DNA of 22,587 nt, taken from the NCBI GenBank assembly GCA_001579985.1, contig LRSR01009522.1, positions 1 through 22,587 of the forward strand, read 5' to 3'. The DNA comes from Hypsibius dujardini. Taxonomy: Eukaryota > Tardigrada > Eutardigrada > Parachela > Hypsibiidae. The position numbers and the translations under genes are program-made. Below are positions 10,081 to 20,040 of the stretch, in pieces. Every line of letters starts with the position of its first letter. Position 1 is the first letter of the stretch. The notes under the pieces were generated by a model. The model was not told the DNA's origin, ran no database searches, and saw only the letters and a list, made by a program, of their open reading frames with translations.

Positions 10081-12261
10081 TCACGTTACGACGGATCGAT
10101 TTAGTATTTCCTTGGAAAGCAGAAGGGTCGTCACAACTGTGGTCATAACCTAAATAGCCAAAACACAACGCAAGCTTATCATGTGCAGAGGATTTCAATC
10201 CGGTCAAATATGCACTGCATTCATACGTCATTGCTGTACAATGAATGATACATGTATATGTGACTTACCGTCACCAGTAATGCACGTGAAAAATTGAATA
10301 GCCCACCGGCTTCAATTGTGAGAGGATTCTTCACCACAAAGCAGGAAAGTGCTGTTAGCTTTTCCAGAACCTCAGCGACTTCCTTGGAAAGTGGTTCTTT
10401 GCTAACCTGACGGACACAGATGACACATTAGCAGGTTAATGCCCCGATATGTCAAGGTGATTATCTTATCATGCTGAAATACAGCTCCTAAAATGATGGA
10501 ACATTTACACTCATTATGTCTTCTCCGTATCCCTTCGCTGTCCATGCAAAATCCGGGAGAATTTTGCTGAATTTTCGGCTCTGAAAATGAGCGAAACGTT
10601 AGCGTGTTCTTCCGATGCTATATAACACTTTTCCTACAGTCTGAGTACAACATAAAACAATAGGCGTAGCACGATTTGAATCAGTCCAGCTTAATTCCAA
10701 CTTCACGTCGTCCTTAATTTACGCTCTATTTCACGCGCTCTCGCATTAACAGAAATATAGACGGATCTTGGATCTCGTGAGTGAAGACTGGAGATGGCAT
10801 TTTCCATTCACAAAAGGGGTGTAACCTATGAAGAAAGGCGATTAGGTTAGAAAGGTCAGGTTTAATTTCTCGCTGTGCAATAGGGCGTGATTTACGAATG
10901 AAGTGAAGTTGGAATTACTATGGCATGATTCAACACGCACTTTGTTTAATGCTACGTTTATAGTCTGTGTCAGGTGCCAGACCAAAAAAGGTCAGATCGT
11001 CTGCTCTGGCATGTTAGACGATTCTTGCCAGACCACGCCCCAAAATAACACTGATCTAGAGGATCCTTCTAAGATTGTTAGAAAGATGTTTAAAGTCATG
11101 GCAGAAGGGGCGGAGTTTATCAATTTAAAGTGGCGTTCTGGTAATCTCACACGCACTAAGAACGTAGCATAATTCTACGTGAACACATGATCTAAACAAC
11201 TTCCGACACCATGTTGTTATAATCAATCTGCGTACCTCTTCATGTAACAGGATGAACGGCAGATAACAAATTGTGGCGTAAGCGAGAAATACCCCGCCGA
11301 CCCATCCGTACCGAAACATCTTTATGAACCCCAATGAATCAAAAGCAGAAGGAGTGGAAATGAGTCTTGTAAAAAATGCCATTGCCGTCAAGACGTCCAG
11401 TACCACACTGACCAACAAAATGCCCCCGAAACAGTCGTTAAAGTACTCCACGAAGCGCGACATATTCACATAGGTCAAGGTCCAGTTTTCAATCCTATCC
11501 GGTAGACTGCGGGTCCCAATTTGAGACCATGAAACTGTTAAGTTGTTCTTTTCAGCGACTGTTTCTTTGCGTAGGTTCCGTATTGTTTTCACGGCCGACC
11601 AAACGAAAATGAGGCCGGAAATGAGGATCTGCTGCGACAGCAGGAATGGCCAATCAACCAGCAACGTCCACAACGACGCGTAAATGCTCCTGCCGATACA
11701 GCGATCGAACCAACTGTAGTAGAAGCAGACACTTGTAGCGTTTAGCTTTAGACTCGAGTTATCGGTCTGCGGGGCTTCCAACAAACCCTCGGCCGAGAGC
11801 CAAAAGAATGCCGAGTGAGATGCATGCAGGCTCAGACTGATGATGAACAGGACGAGGGATATACGCCGAAATGTAGTTGACTGTTTAGCACTGCGATGGC
11901 CTAATGGTTGCAATGTTTTTTTCACCACAAAGGCACGGAGAGCACGCCATTGAGGAAGACGGCAGAAAAAGAGGGCGAGTACGATGACACCGCGTGCTGT
12001 GAAGAAGCTCCTCCATAATAGATGAGCTAGAGCTATTACAGACGGTGTCTTAGTTACATCTTCCTCACCGAGCGAAAACATGATCACATCAACCGAGTCT
12101 GTGACAGCCAGACCAAGGCTGGCCAGGGTAAAGGTAACTCGAATTAAATTACGCCAAGAGTTGCAAAACGTTGATGGACAAATTCGTTTGGCATCAGGCA
12201 AGGATGGGGTCTCATTTGCTGTGAGAAAAAAAGACTGGACAAAGACGATGTCCTCGGTCAT
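10081..12261 (-). CDS. Gustatory-receptor-like 7TM protein, copy D
   Basis: Complete gene of 434 residues. Exons are 12261-11236 (342 codons), 10580-10509 (24), 10406-10269 (46) and 10149-10081 (22 plus TGA). The phase-0 introns are 655, 102 and 119 bp. Intron 1 is several-fold longer than in most paralogues because of inserted repeat sequence. The start gives MTEDIVFVQSF. The extracellular loop before TM4 has DNSSLKLNATSVC with two sequons, and its cysteine pair is spaced by eight residues rather than seven. TM4 is SQQILISGLIFVWSAVKTI and TM5 YVNMSRFVEYFNDCFGGILL. Exon 2 carries PDFAWTAKGYGE, exon 3 KNPLTIEAGGLFNFSRALL, and exon 4 VMTTVVTTLLLSKEILNRS. Reading past the exon 1 donor gives an apparent longer protein to 11125, but that tail is intronic. 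No inactivating change is seen. Confidence 0.9.
10960..11055. repeat. Dispersed repeat fragment inside intron 1 of copy D
   Basis: CTCTGGCATG followed by a GATTCTTGC.AGACCACGCC block at about 11012-11044 recurs, diverged, at about 16318-16352. The adjoining GCTACGTTTATAGTCTGTGTCAGGTGC at about 10950 resembles GCTACGTTCATAGTCCTTGTCAGATGC at about 15480. This suggests copies of one non-coding interspersed element. It helps explain why this intron is unusually long. Element ends are not visible. Confidence 0.5.
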
Positions 12262-12780
12262 GTTGCGACACGTTCAACTCCGGTCTGAACCGCTTTTTAG
12301 ATGCCTCTCAACTGACAAACCTACTATTGCATTTCCCGATGAGCGACCGGGACAATGACAAAGAAATGTAATTTCACAAAATGATATCTAGAACTAGCTA
12401 GCTAAATCGTTGAAAATTGTGAGGTAGGCCACAGGCGATGTCAGCGGTTTTGAAGTTTACGTTTTGGAACCAGGGACACAAGCTACATTACATTGAGTCT
12501 ATGTTTGCGATCCCGGAACTCTGTCATAAGCAGATTAGCCAAACGTTTTCTCCTCTTTGTTCAGTATATTATTTCTTTGACACTTCCACGACATTGAGGT
12601 CAAATTCGGTAGTACCTTGGGGATGTCGGGACGCTAACTTTTTAATCAGCTCAAGTGATGACACAAAAACAGTAACGGACACTGGCCACTATAGATTGTA
12701 GTTGAGGATTGCTCATAAGGCGGAGGGCGAGGCAAACAGAATGGCAAATACGAACACAGCCATGGATTAGAGACATGCAG
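12262..12780. other. Intergenic spacer upstream of copy D
   Basis: This is the 5' flank of copy D, with no recognised gene or repeat before the minisatellite. The short plus frames at 12080-12358 and 12438-12701 are antisense to the copy D exon or featureless. Confidence 0.5.
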
Positions 12781-12905
12781 TGGCGGAGACACAGACGCAG
12801 ACATAGACACAGACACAAGTACAGACACAAGCACAGACAAAAACACAGGCACAGACACAAACACAGACACAGACACAGACATAGACACAGGCATAGACAC
12901 AGACA
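12781..12905. repeat. CAGACA-type hexanucleotide minisatellite
   Basis: Degenerate tandem repeat of about 6 bp (CAGACA, with CATAGACA, CAAGCACAGACA and CAGGCACAGACA variants) covering about 125 bp. All three minus frames and one plus frame stay open across it, giving low-complexity Cys/Leu, Ser/Val or Arg/His polypeptides. None has coding support. Confidence 0.85.
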
Positions 12906-13256
12906 CATTGAATATCGGCACACACAGGCCTAGACAACACGGTAAAAATTCTATTAACCTGAATTCTTAATATCAGCAAAGAGAACTATGGAAAGCGTCT
13001 ATAAAATTGGCTAGTACGACCTATGTCTATATTATATTAGGCCGGACTGACGTCAAACGCAAAACGACAGGAATTGCCGATGCCACAGAAAATATACTAC
13101 TTTAGAGACTCATTCTTTAGCATAACATCGCCAAGCTGCCTAATAAGCGGTGAGTATATTCATTTCGTGATCATGGTATTGTTAAAGTTGTTTTGACAAT
13201 CTGCACGATATAGCTGCACGTTGTGCTTCATCTGCTGGGAAATATAGGACTTGTGC
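12906..13256. other. Spacer at 3' side of copy E
   Basis: Non-coding sequence between the minisatellite and the stop codon of copy E. No repeat or gene recognised. Confidence 0.45.
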
Positions 13257-14923
13257 TCAGCCTTTGGATGGACACGCTTCCACAGATCGGCTGAGTATTT
13301 CCTTTGTGACCAGAAGGGTAGTCACAACTGTTGTCACAATCTAAAGAACGATAAAAAATGTTTGGTTTGATGATCCAAAGAACAGTTCTATTGCACTGTA
13401 TATTCGGTATATCAAGAAATGCCAGAATCATCGACGATTGGCCTACCGTTAACAAGGAGGCGCGCGAAAAGTGGAATAGTCCGCCTGCTTCAATTTTGAG
13501 CTGGTTCTCTTTCACAATCTGCGAGAGCTTGTCGATCCTCTTGAGGGAAGGAAGTTTCTTCGAAATTGATTCTGTGTTGATCTAAGTAGTAGACCATGCA
13601 AGCCCATTATACCCTTCTTATTCCATTGCACAATATATATTCATTTACGGTTCTTGTCTGTTCCCCGTAGCCGTTTAATATCCAGACGAAATCCCGCAGA
13701 ATTTTATCGAGCGTTGAACTCTAGAGGAAACGTGAAAATTTGGTCCTTTGTTTATCCTGCGAGAGCTTTATTTTTGCCTCCTTTTTATTCCTGTCGAAAC
13801 TCGTTTTGAGTCTAACAAGATTGCCGGACAAGCGTACAGTTCAATTCAGCTCATCGCGTCGCAAATTCGTGTCATATGCTACAGCTGTACTTACCTCTTC
13901 GTGTAGCAAAACAAAGGGCATGAAGCAGATGGTTGCATAACAGAGAAAAAGAGTCGCTGTGCACCCATACAGGAACCACAACATCGCGTTGTATGATGCA
14001 CCGTAGACAAGAAGTTTCGCACATACCGCCAGTACTGTCAACACATCCAGTCCAACACTGACTACCAATATCCGCCCGAAACATCCGTTAAAATAATCCA
14101 CAAATCTGGTCACATTCACATACGTCAAGGTCCACATGTCGATCCGATCCGCAAGCGGGCTCGGCCCAGCAGCATCCGACCAGGCAACACTTTGATTGAC
14201 CTTCGCTAGGGTAATTTCTTTTCGTAAACTTCGCATCGCTTTCACAGTCCACCAAACGAACAGGATCCCGGAAATGTGCACCTGCTGCGACAGGAAGAGG
14301 GCCCAATCGAACAGCAACTGCATTGGGATAAACGTCGCCCGACCGATGCAGCGATGCATCCAGAGAGCATAACACGGATCAGCCTCAACAGTGAGGTTGA
14401 CGCTCGAGTTGCTGGGGACGACGGCGTCGTTGAAGAAGCTCTCCTTATTGAGCCAGAAGAGAGCCATGTATGACGCATGGACACCGGTACCGATTGCCAG
14501 TAGTATTAAGGACAACCGACGGCCGGTTATAGATGGGTCAGCATTGCAACTAAGGTCACCTAATGAGGGTTGAATTTTGGTTTGAACGAAGAAGCGCAGA
14601 GCACGCCACTGTGGAAGCTGCCATGAAAACAGCCACAGCACTGCTGGGCCACGTACTACGAGAAAGTTCGCCCACAACATCTGGACCAGGTTGATCGCAA
14701 AGGGCGTGGAATTATCCGCCAAGTCAAGCTCCAACGAAAACCTGAATACGTCCACCATTTTCATCAGAGCTAGACTAAGGCTGACTACCGGGAAGGTTAT
14801 TCGAACAGCGGTCCGCAATGAGTTGTAGAGGTTTGAAAGACAAAATTGTTTTGCATTAGTTGCGGTTTTGGCCTCATTGGCGAACAGAAGAAACGACTGA
14901 GCAAAGACAATATCTTCAGCCAT
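13257..14923 (-). CDS. Gustatory-receptor-like 7TM protein, copy E
   Basis: Complete gene of 439 residues. Exons are 14923-13895 (343 codons), 13720-13649 (24), 13581-13447 (45) and 13340-13257 (27 plus TGA), with phase-0 introns of 174, 67 and 106 bp. The exon 1 donor GTAAGT is a textbook match. The start gives MAEDIVFAQSF, with Ala in place of the usual Val. TM2 is followed by LPQWRALR as in copies B-D. The loop before TM4 holds PSNSSVNLTV (two sequons) and the cysteine pair PCYALWMHRC. TM4 reads SQQVHISGILFVWWTVKAM, with an unusual His. TM5 contains YVNVTRFVDYFNGCFGRILV. Exon 2 reads RDFVWILNGYGE and exon 3 QLKIEAGGLFHFSRASL. Exon 4 is IVTTVVTTLLVTKEILSRS with the longest C-terminal tail of the cluster (through EACPSKG). 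Exon 3 is one codon shorter than in copies B-D. No defect visible. Confidence 0.9.
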
Positions 14924-15777
14924 ATTAGCGCCACAAAATTAGTCCACATAAAATAGCCCATCAAGAGACAGACCGAATCTTTACCTTTAGCTCTTTAAGG
15001 GATCAGGAGGAAAACGAAAAATAAGATGGGATTACGGTTACCGCCAAAGCAATTACACATGAGTTATCGACGCAGTCAACGACTTTGACATCATGAACAA
15101 CGCTCGTAAGTTGCAATTGTGTGACTCGATGCATAATCCCGATTTCGAGAGATATCAAATTACCGGCGCACGTACATAGTTGTGTGTTCGTTCTTCGTGA
15201 TTCGCTTGGTCCTCCACAAGGATATGCCTGCACGGGTCGTTGAAATTGAGCTCAAATTCCCGGCAGTGCCTTGGAGAACAGGTATGTGGTTTCATCACGG
15301 AAGTGATTACCCAGATTCTCAGGAGAGAGACTGACAGACTTATATCAGCGAAAGGAATGTGCTATTTGCTACGTACTTTTTAAAACATATATGCGTCTGA
15401 TCGCGACGATTAACTCAATACTGTACGTCAGTGCAAAACAGCACTCAGCTAAGCGATAACAGTTGATTTGCGGACTTTTGCTACGTTCATAGTCCTTGTC
15501 AGATGCGAGATGTCAGGATATTTGTGCATAATCATTGTCGAACGAAAGTTTTGCGAGTTTACGATACCGCTTGCCAAACATTGCGAGATGCGAGAACGTA
15601 ACGTCCGTGCAAGAAAATCTGTCTAACAGACATGTTCATAGTTGCCGGTCAGAGCGATGACGTAGTTTGACAATTCATAGTCCCGCCCAAGGAAATCACC
15701 GCAGCTATTCTACTTTTCACAGTAATTTTAAAAAAGTTGAGTAATAGTTTTCACTAACCATTTGCCGAGGAAATAAA
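14924..15777. other. Intergenic spacer upstream of copy E
   Basis: No gene recognised; the minus frame at 15003-15233 has no family motif. Between about 15480 and 15660 there are loosely repeated motifs (TTCATAGT, GTCAGA and GCGAGATGCGAG), partly shared with intron 1 of copy D and with about 16390. This suggests a decayed interspersed element. Confidence 0.45.
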
Positions 15778-16164
15778 ACAAGTTGCTGGTATGAGGTAAG
15801 GGAACTGGAATGGGCCACTTGACTTTCCCGTACCCTGGAATGGGCCACCGGGCGGCAGGGGGCGCTCTGTCGCAAATTAATCAAAAACAGATGAATCACT
15901 GCGTAGTCAGCGACCTCTACAGTGGACTTTCTCCGATCGTCCAATGGAGCTTTTTACTTCTCTTTTTTAAACATGTTCTCACAATTTTTTTTCATATCTG
16001 ATGCGCGTTCCACCGAGTTATCAATTATTCTCTGTCGCTTAGAATCTTAGTGATAGCCAAAACTTGTGTGGAAGTTGTGATTCCAGGGTGGCCCATTCTA
16101 GGGTACGGCAAAAAACAAGTGGCCCATTCCAGTGCCCTTACCTCATTTTGTACTAGCAGCTTGT
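15778..16164. mobile_element. Non-autonomous TIR element (~370 bp) with internal subrepeats
   Basis: The left arm at 15791-15849 starts ATGAGGTAAGGGAACTGGAA. The right arm at about 16087-16146 is its reverse complement, with about 85-90% identity by eye over 59 bp. A second short inverted pair lies just outside (ACAAGTTGCTGGT at 15778, ACTAGCAGCTTGT at 16152), so the true ends may be these. Each arm contains TGGAATGGGCCAC twice, making four copies in all. The interior has no transposase. A perfect 9-bp palindrome, AGTTGCAAC-ACT-GTTGCAACT, sits just to the right at about 16169-16189. Superfamily not assigned. Confidence 0.8.
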
Positions 16165-16314
16165 CCTAGTTGCAACACTGTTGCAACTAAATATAACAGG
16201 ATGATATGTTATTATTAAAAAAATACTATCAACAAGATCAAAATGGAGATCAACTTCGAAATAGGAATTTCAAGGAAACTACTAAGCCATCACAACGGTT
16301 CATGATTGGCTGGC

Positions 16315-16365
16315 CAGCTCTGGCATGCCATATGATTCTTGCGAGACCACGCCTTAAAAAAACAC
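16315..16365. repeat. Second copy of the dispersed repeat found in copy D intron
   Basis: CTCTGGCATG, then GATTCTTGCGAGACCACGCC and an A-rich run leading to AACACT, match the block at about 11012-11055 with small differences. It lies between two TIR elements in the spacer upstream of copy F's 3' end. The unit is non-coding and its ends are undefined. Confidence 0.5.
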
Positions 16366-16660
16366 TCGTCCGGCAATGTTTGGTGAGTGTTCATAGTTCA
16401 TCTTGTAAAATGTCAGACGACAATTGTTATATGCGCATCGATAGTAAACACCTACGTCACAACTGAAGTGTTCTTCTTGGCAGATAACACGGACTATGAC
16501 AGTAGCATTAGACTTTGTATTGGACGCGTGCTGATCCGAAACAATCGTTCCACACACGCCAGTATAATGCCGAGGGCATAATTTGCAACAGCACCTGGAG
16601 GGCCTTGAGGAGCGATCCACCTACGCCAGAGGCTTGTTTATGGGAGAAGCGGAACTAGGA

Positions 16661-17090
16661 CCCTCATGTTGAAGCCAGGGGTGGACAAAGGGGCAAAACG
16701 CATTTTTTCGAAATTCAACCCAAAAATCGGCCAAATTTTCGTGATCTTTTTGAAACTGTTGGGGTCTGGGGGTCTGATTTCCACGGGCAGCTCTGGATTT
16801 CAAACCATTTTCAAAAACGTCAGTTTTTCTCACAAATTTGAGGTTAGCTCTAATTTAATATAACCTCCTATTGAAAACTGCAAATGGAAAGTCAAACACT
16901 TTCTAAAGTAGTTAAAATTTGTGGGAAAAAAGTTTTGTGAACGTTTTGAAATTGGGGGAGGGTGCATTTAAACAGACCCTGACAGCCCCACGAGTTTGAA
17001 AATTATCAGGATCCATAGGCTAATTTTTTGGATCAATTTTGAAAAAAATCCGTTTTGCCTCTTCGCCCACCCCCGGCCCTACCAATAGGG
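16661..17090. mobile_element. Non-autonomous TIR element (~430 bp), hAT-like ends
   Basis: The left arm at 16661-16727 includes CCAGGGGTGGACAAAGGGGC and AAAACGCATTTTTTCGAAATT. The right arm at 17022-17090 is the reverse complement of a close relative (CCGGGGGTGGGCGAAGAGGC, then AAAACGGATTTTTTTCAAAATT). The CAGGGGTGG(G/A)C-type tip is common in hAT transposons, but the outer 15 bp also pair loosely back to CCCT, so the exact end is uncertain and no target duplication was found. No transposase lies inside; the interior is G/T-rich and A/T-rich non-coding sequence. Confidence 0.7.
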
Positions 17091-17311
17091 ATCTTGGTTT
17101 CGACTTGTAATGACTCTAAACGCCTTCTTAAACCTTCCTTAATGACAAAACTGGTTTCAAGCATACGAGTTACAATCGTTTTTTTTGCTAAAAGGTTACT
17201 TTCGCCGCAGTAAACGGCCATTCCAATGTCAGAAAATATACGTCGACAGCAGGAAAACAGTCACTCTGGTAGAATGACATGGTGTCACCTTAGGGTAAGT
17301 AATATTCAAGT

Positions 17312-19051
17312 TTATGCTTTGAGTATTTCTTTTGTCACGAGCAGAATCGTAACAACTGTCGTCACAATCTAAAAAAAGTCAAAAACAAAAGTTAGAACGA
17401 CATTAAACGGTGCATGGGTTGGAGTTAAAGTTGCCTCACCGTAACCAAAGTAGTGCGGGATGAAAAATCAAATATCCCAGCGGCTTCAATTGTGAGGGGA
17501 TGCTTCTCAACAATCAATGAAAGTTCCCTCACTCCTTCCAGAACGGTACAATCGACCTTCGAAAATGCCGTTTGTTCGGCCTAATGTAATTGGTAATTTT
17601 TATTAAATAGTGTATACAACATGCTAAAAGAGCGGCGACATGTTTACGTTCTGTTTACGTTCCCCGTAACCATTAGCCGTCCAGATGAACTCGTGCAGCA
17701 GTCTGCCAATTTCCTGACCCTAACATGAGAGACAAAAATTATTGATAGTTACGGGAATTTGTAACTATTTGTGAATTCTTTCAAATTTTAGTTTGTACAG
17801 CCTAGTACCACAACCCACTAATGCTAATAAATATGTATTCACGGAGCAACCGGAATCCGTTATGCTCGTTGATCTATACAGCTGTAAGTGATGAATTATT
17901 CAAATTTTGAACCACGAATTGGCTCCAAAAAGGTCATATTTATAACGCTATTTAATTTATGATTTGAAGAGTTTGTCATCAGAAATTACAAAACAAATGT
18001 GGTCAAACCATCAGATTAGTTTTCTTATGAAATATTTTAAAACCAGCGTTTATACTTCTTCGTGCAGCAAGATAAAGGGGATGAAGCAGATCGTTGCGTA
18101 GCCAAGAAACAGCACTGCGGTCCATACGTAAAACATAGTCTCCATCAGACTGAGTGGATTGTTCATTCGATGAGCGGCAATGAATTCCGCGCATACTCCC
18201 AGCACAGTCAAAGCGTCCAGTACCACGCTGACGAAACAAATCCCCCCGAAACATTTGTTGAAGTAATAAACAAAGCGTGACGCATTCACATAGGACAATG
18301 TCCAATAACGGATTACTTCCGGTAGTCGAAAGTTCCACCCCGTATCCGACGAGGCAACCGTTAGGTTGACCTTTTCTGCTGTTATTTCTTTCTTTAAACT
18401 TCGCATTGCTACCAAGACCACCCAGACAAAAATGAGACTCGAAATGAGAACCTGCTGCGACAGTATGAACGGCCAATCCGCCAGTAATGTCCACAAGGTA
18501 AAAAAAGCATTACGACTGATGCATTGTTGAAAAAAATTATCGTAACAAGACTGGTTCAATTCGGTTTCGGAAGCTTTCAGCTCCAAGCTGCTCGAATTAT
18601 CGAAATGCCAGTACTCGATGGCGAGCCATTGCAGGGCATTCTGTGATCCATGCATGCAAAAACTAATGATAAATAGTAATAAGGAAAGATGGTGGTAAAT
18701 CTTGAAAGCTTTAGTGCTGTTAAAATTTGGCGTAAATGTGCTATGCAGAAAAGAACGTAAAGCTCTCCATTGTTCGAGTTGTAGCTGAAAGAGTACTAGC
18801 ACAATCACGCCACGAATTGCATAAAAGGTCCCCCACAGAATTTCCACCAACAGGAGCTCAATTGGTACGCTAGAAGTCCTCTGGAACTCAATTACAGTCA
18901 TGATAGAACTCGGGGAATCTATCAGGAAAAATGCTATGCTGGCCAGTGTAAAAGTTATGCGCACAAAGCTGCGCAACGCATTGGCCCATCGTGTTCCGGT
19001 GTCGTTGGCGGCCAGAAGGAATGACTGTACGAAGACGATATCTCCGGTCAT
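17312..19051 (-). CDS. Gustatory-receptor-like 7TM protein, copy F (divergent)
   Basis: Complete gene of 421 residues. Exons are 19051-18056 (332 codons), 17719-17648 (24), 17580-17440 (47) and 17368-17312 (18 plus TAA), with phase-0 introns of 336, 67 and 71 bp. The start gives MTGDIVFVQSF. It is the most divergent intact copy: LEQWRALR replaces LPQWRALR, FWLS.EG becomes QWLAIE, and the loop before TM4 carries NSSSLELKASETELNQSC with a FFQQC second cysteine. The loop after TM4 (EKVNLTVASSDTGWN) and TM5 YVNASRFVYYFNKCFGGICF remain recognisable. The first donor is GAA|GTATAA instead of GAG|GT. Exon 2 ends with two GTAAAC motifs 11 bp apart; only the second keeps the 24-codon length. Exon 3 has HPLTIEAAGIFDFSSR with one extra Ser. 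Exon 4 is IVTTVVTILLVTKEILKA. No disabling lesion is seen. Confidence 0.87.
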
Positions 19052-19914
19052 GTTGCTTTACCGTCAATCCAATGTATGGATGATTTTTATGTCATCGTCA
19101 AAATTTAGGAAATTTACATGCAGTAATTCCATGCGAAGCTTGTGTGACAAGTCTCCAGAAGAACGGCTGTTTCCAGCGTTTTTCGGGTGCAACGAGGGAG
19201 GCTTTCGTGAGCACTCTGTTAGAGAATTAGATCAAACTTCACAAGCTCGAGTGGCTTTGGAATCTCACGGGCTCTTTCGGTAAACCTGCTTGTAATCCCA
19301 ATCTCACACTTTGGAAAGGTACGCGACAGATAAATGCACTGTATGACTGTAAACTCAGTTCAAAAATCTGTTCTGCATTGGCAAGGAAACTCGACGCACC
19401 TATCATTGTCCCGTGAGGCATGTGCAAAGCGCTTTCTTATTTTACCATCGTCGGGCACTACTTACAAATAACATATGTGAAGCACTCATTCCCACGGCAG
19501 TGCGTCAAATTTGACATGCCTCTGGGAAGACAGGCTTACCTTTTTCAATTTGTGAAAGTGTCCGCACCGCTATCGCAGGTCATCTTAAATCTCTGAATCA
19601 GCAGGTTCCACTGAATGCAAAACTGCATTAATAGCTTATCGTTTGTAACAGACTACCTTCAGCAAGAACGGAGATTTTCCTTCCCGATCGGAGTGGGGTT
19701 CTTTTTTCACAAATACCTATCCATATATTATGATTTTACACTGGGGGTCTCGGGCTGGAAATTACATCCGCGGTTTCAGCAACAATTAAGGAAGGGAAAA
19801 ACATTCCCGCACCAATTTGTGCTATGACCCGGGGCTTGATTGATTGATTCATAAGCCACGTTTCCGAAGTCCCAATTTTTTATCCCAACCACTGTAAAAA
19901 AGTTTGATTTGAAG
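19052..19914. other. Intergenic spacer upstream of copy F
   Basis: This is the 5' flank of copy F and the 3' flank of the pseudogene copy G. No coding sequence with motifs was found on either strand, and no repeat was recognised before about 19915. Confidence 0.5.
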
Positions 19915-20040
19915 ATTTTTTACACTGTAGACTCTAAATTCAATTTGAAATCGATTGATATCAGCAGAATCTTATTTGAGTGCCAGGAAGCGGAGCTATG
20001 GGTCATTTCTGCAATGTCTTAAAAATCTTGGAATCGACCA
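19915..20040. repeat. Solo copy of the 7733-7930 repeat at the 3' end of copy G
   Basis: TTCAATTTGAAATCGATTGA, ATATCAGCAGAATC and GGAAGCGGAGCTATGGG resemble, in the same order and spacing, the left arm and spacer of the inverted-repeat element at 7733-7930. Only one arm is evident here. Its right edge runs into the last exon of pseudogene copy G and may supply that exon's final codons and TAA at 20019-20021. Confidence 0.55.

Noticed and set aside
11125-11235. C-terminal extension of copy D beyond LHEEV, and the equivalent in copies A and C
   Set aside because: It is read-through of intron 1. The GT donor after GAG and the conserved 72-bp exon 2 explain the real continuation.
12646-12979. 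Low-complexity ORFs rich in Cys/Leu, Ser/Val or Arg/His
   Set aside because: Several frames on both strands are open at once across the CAGACA minisatellite, so openness reflects the repeat rather than selection.
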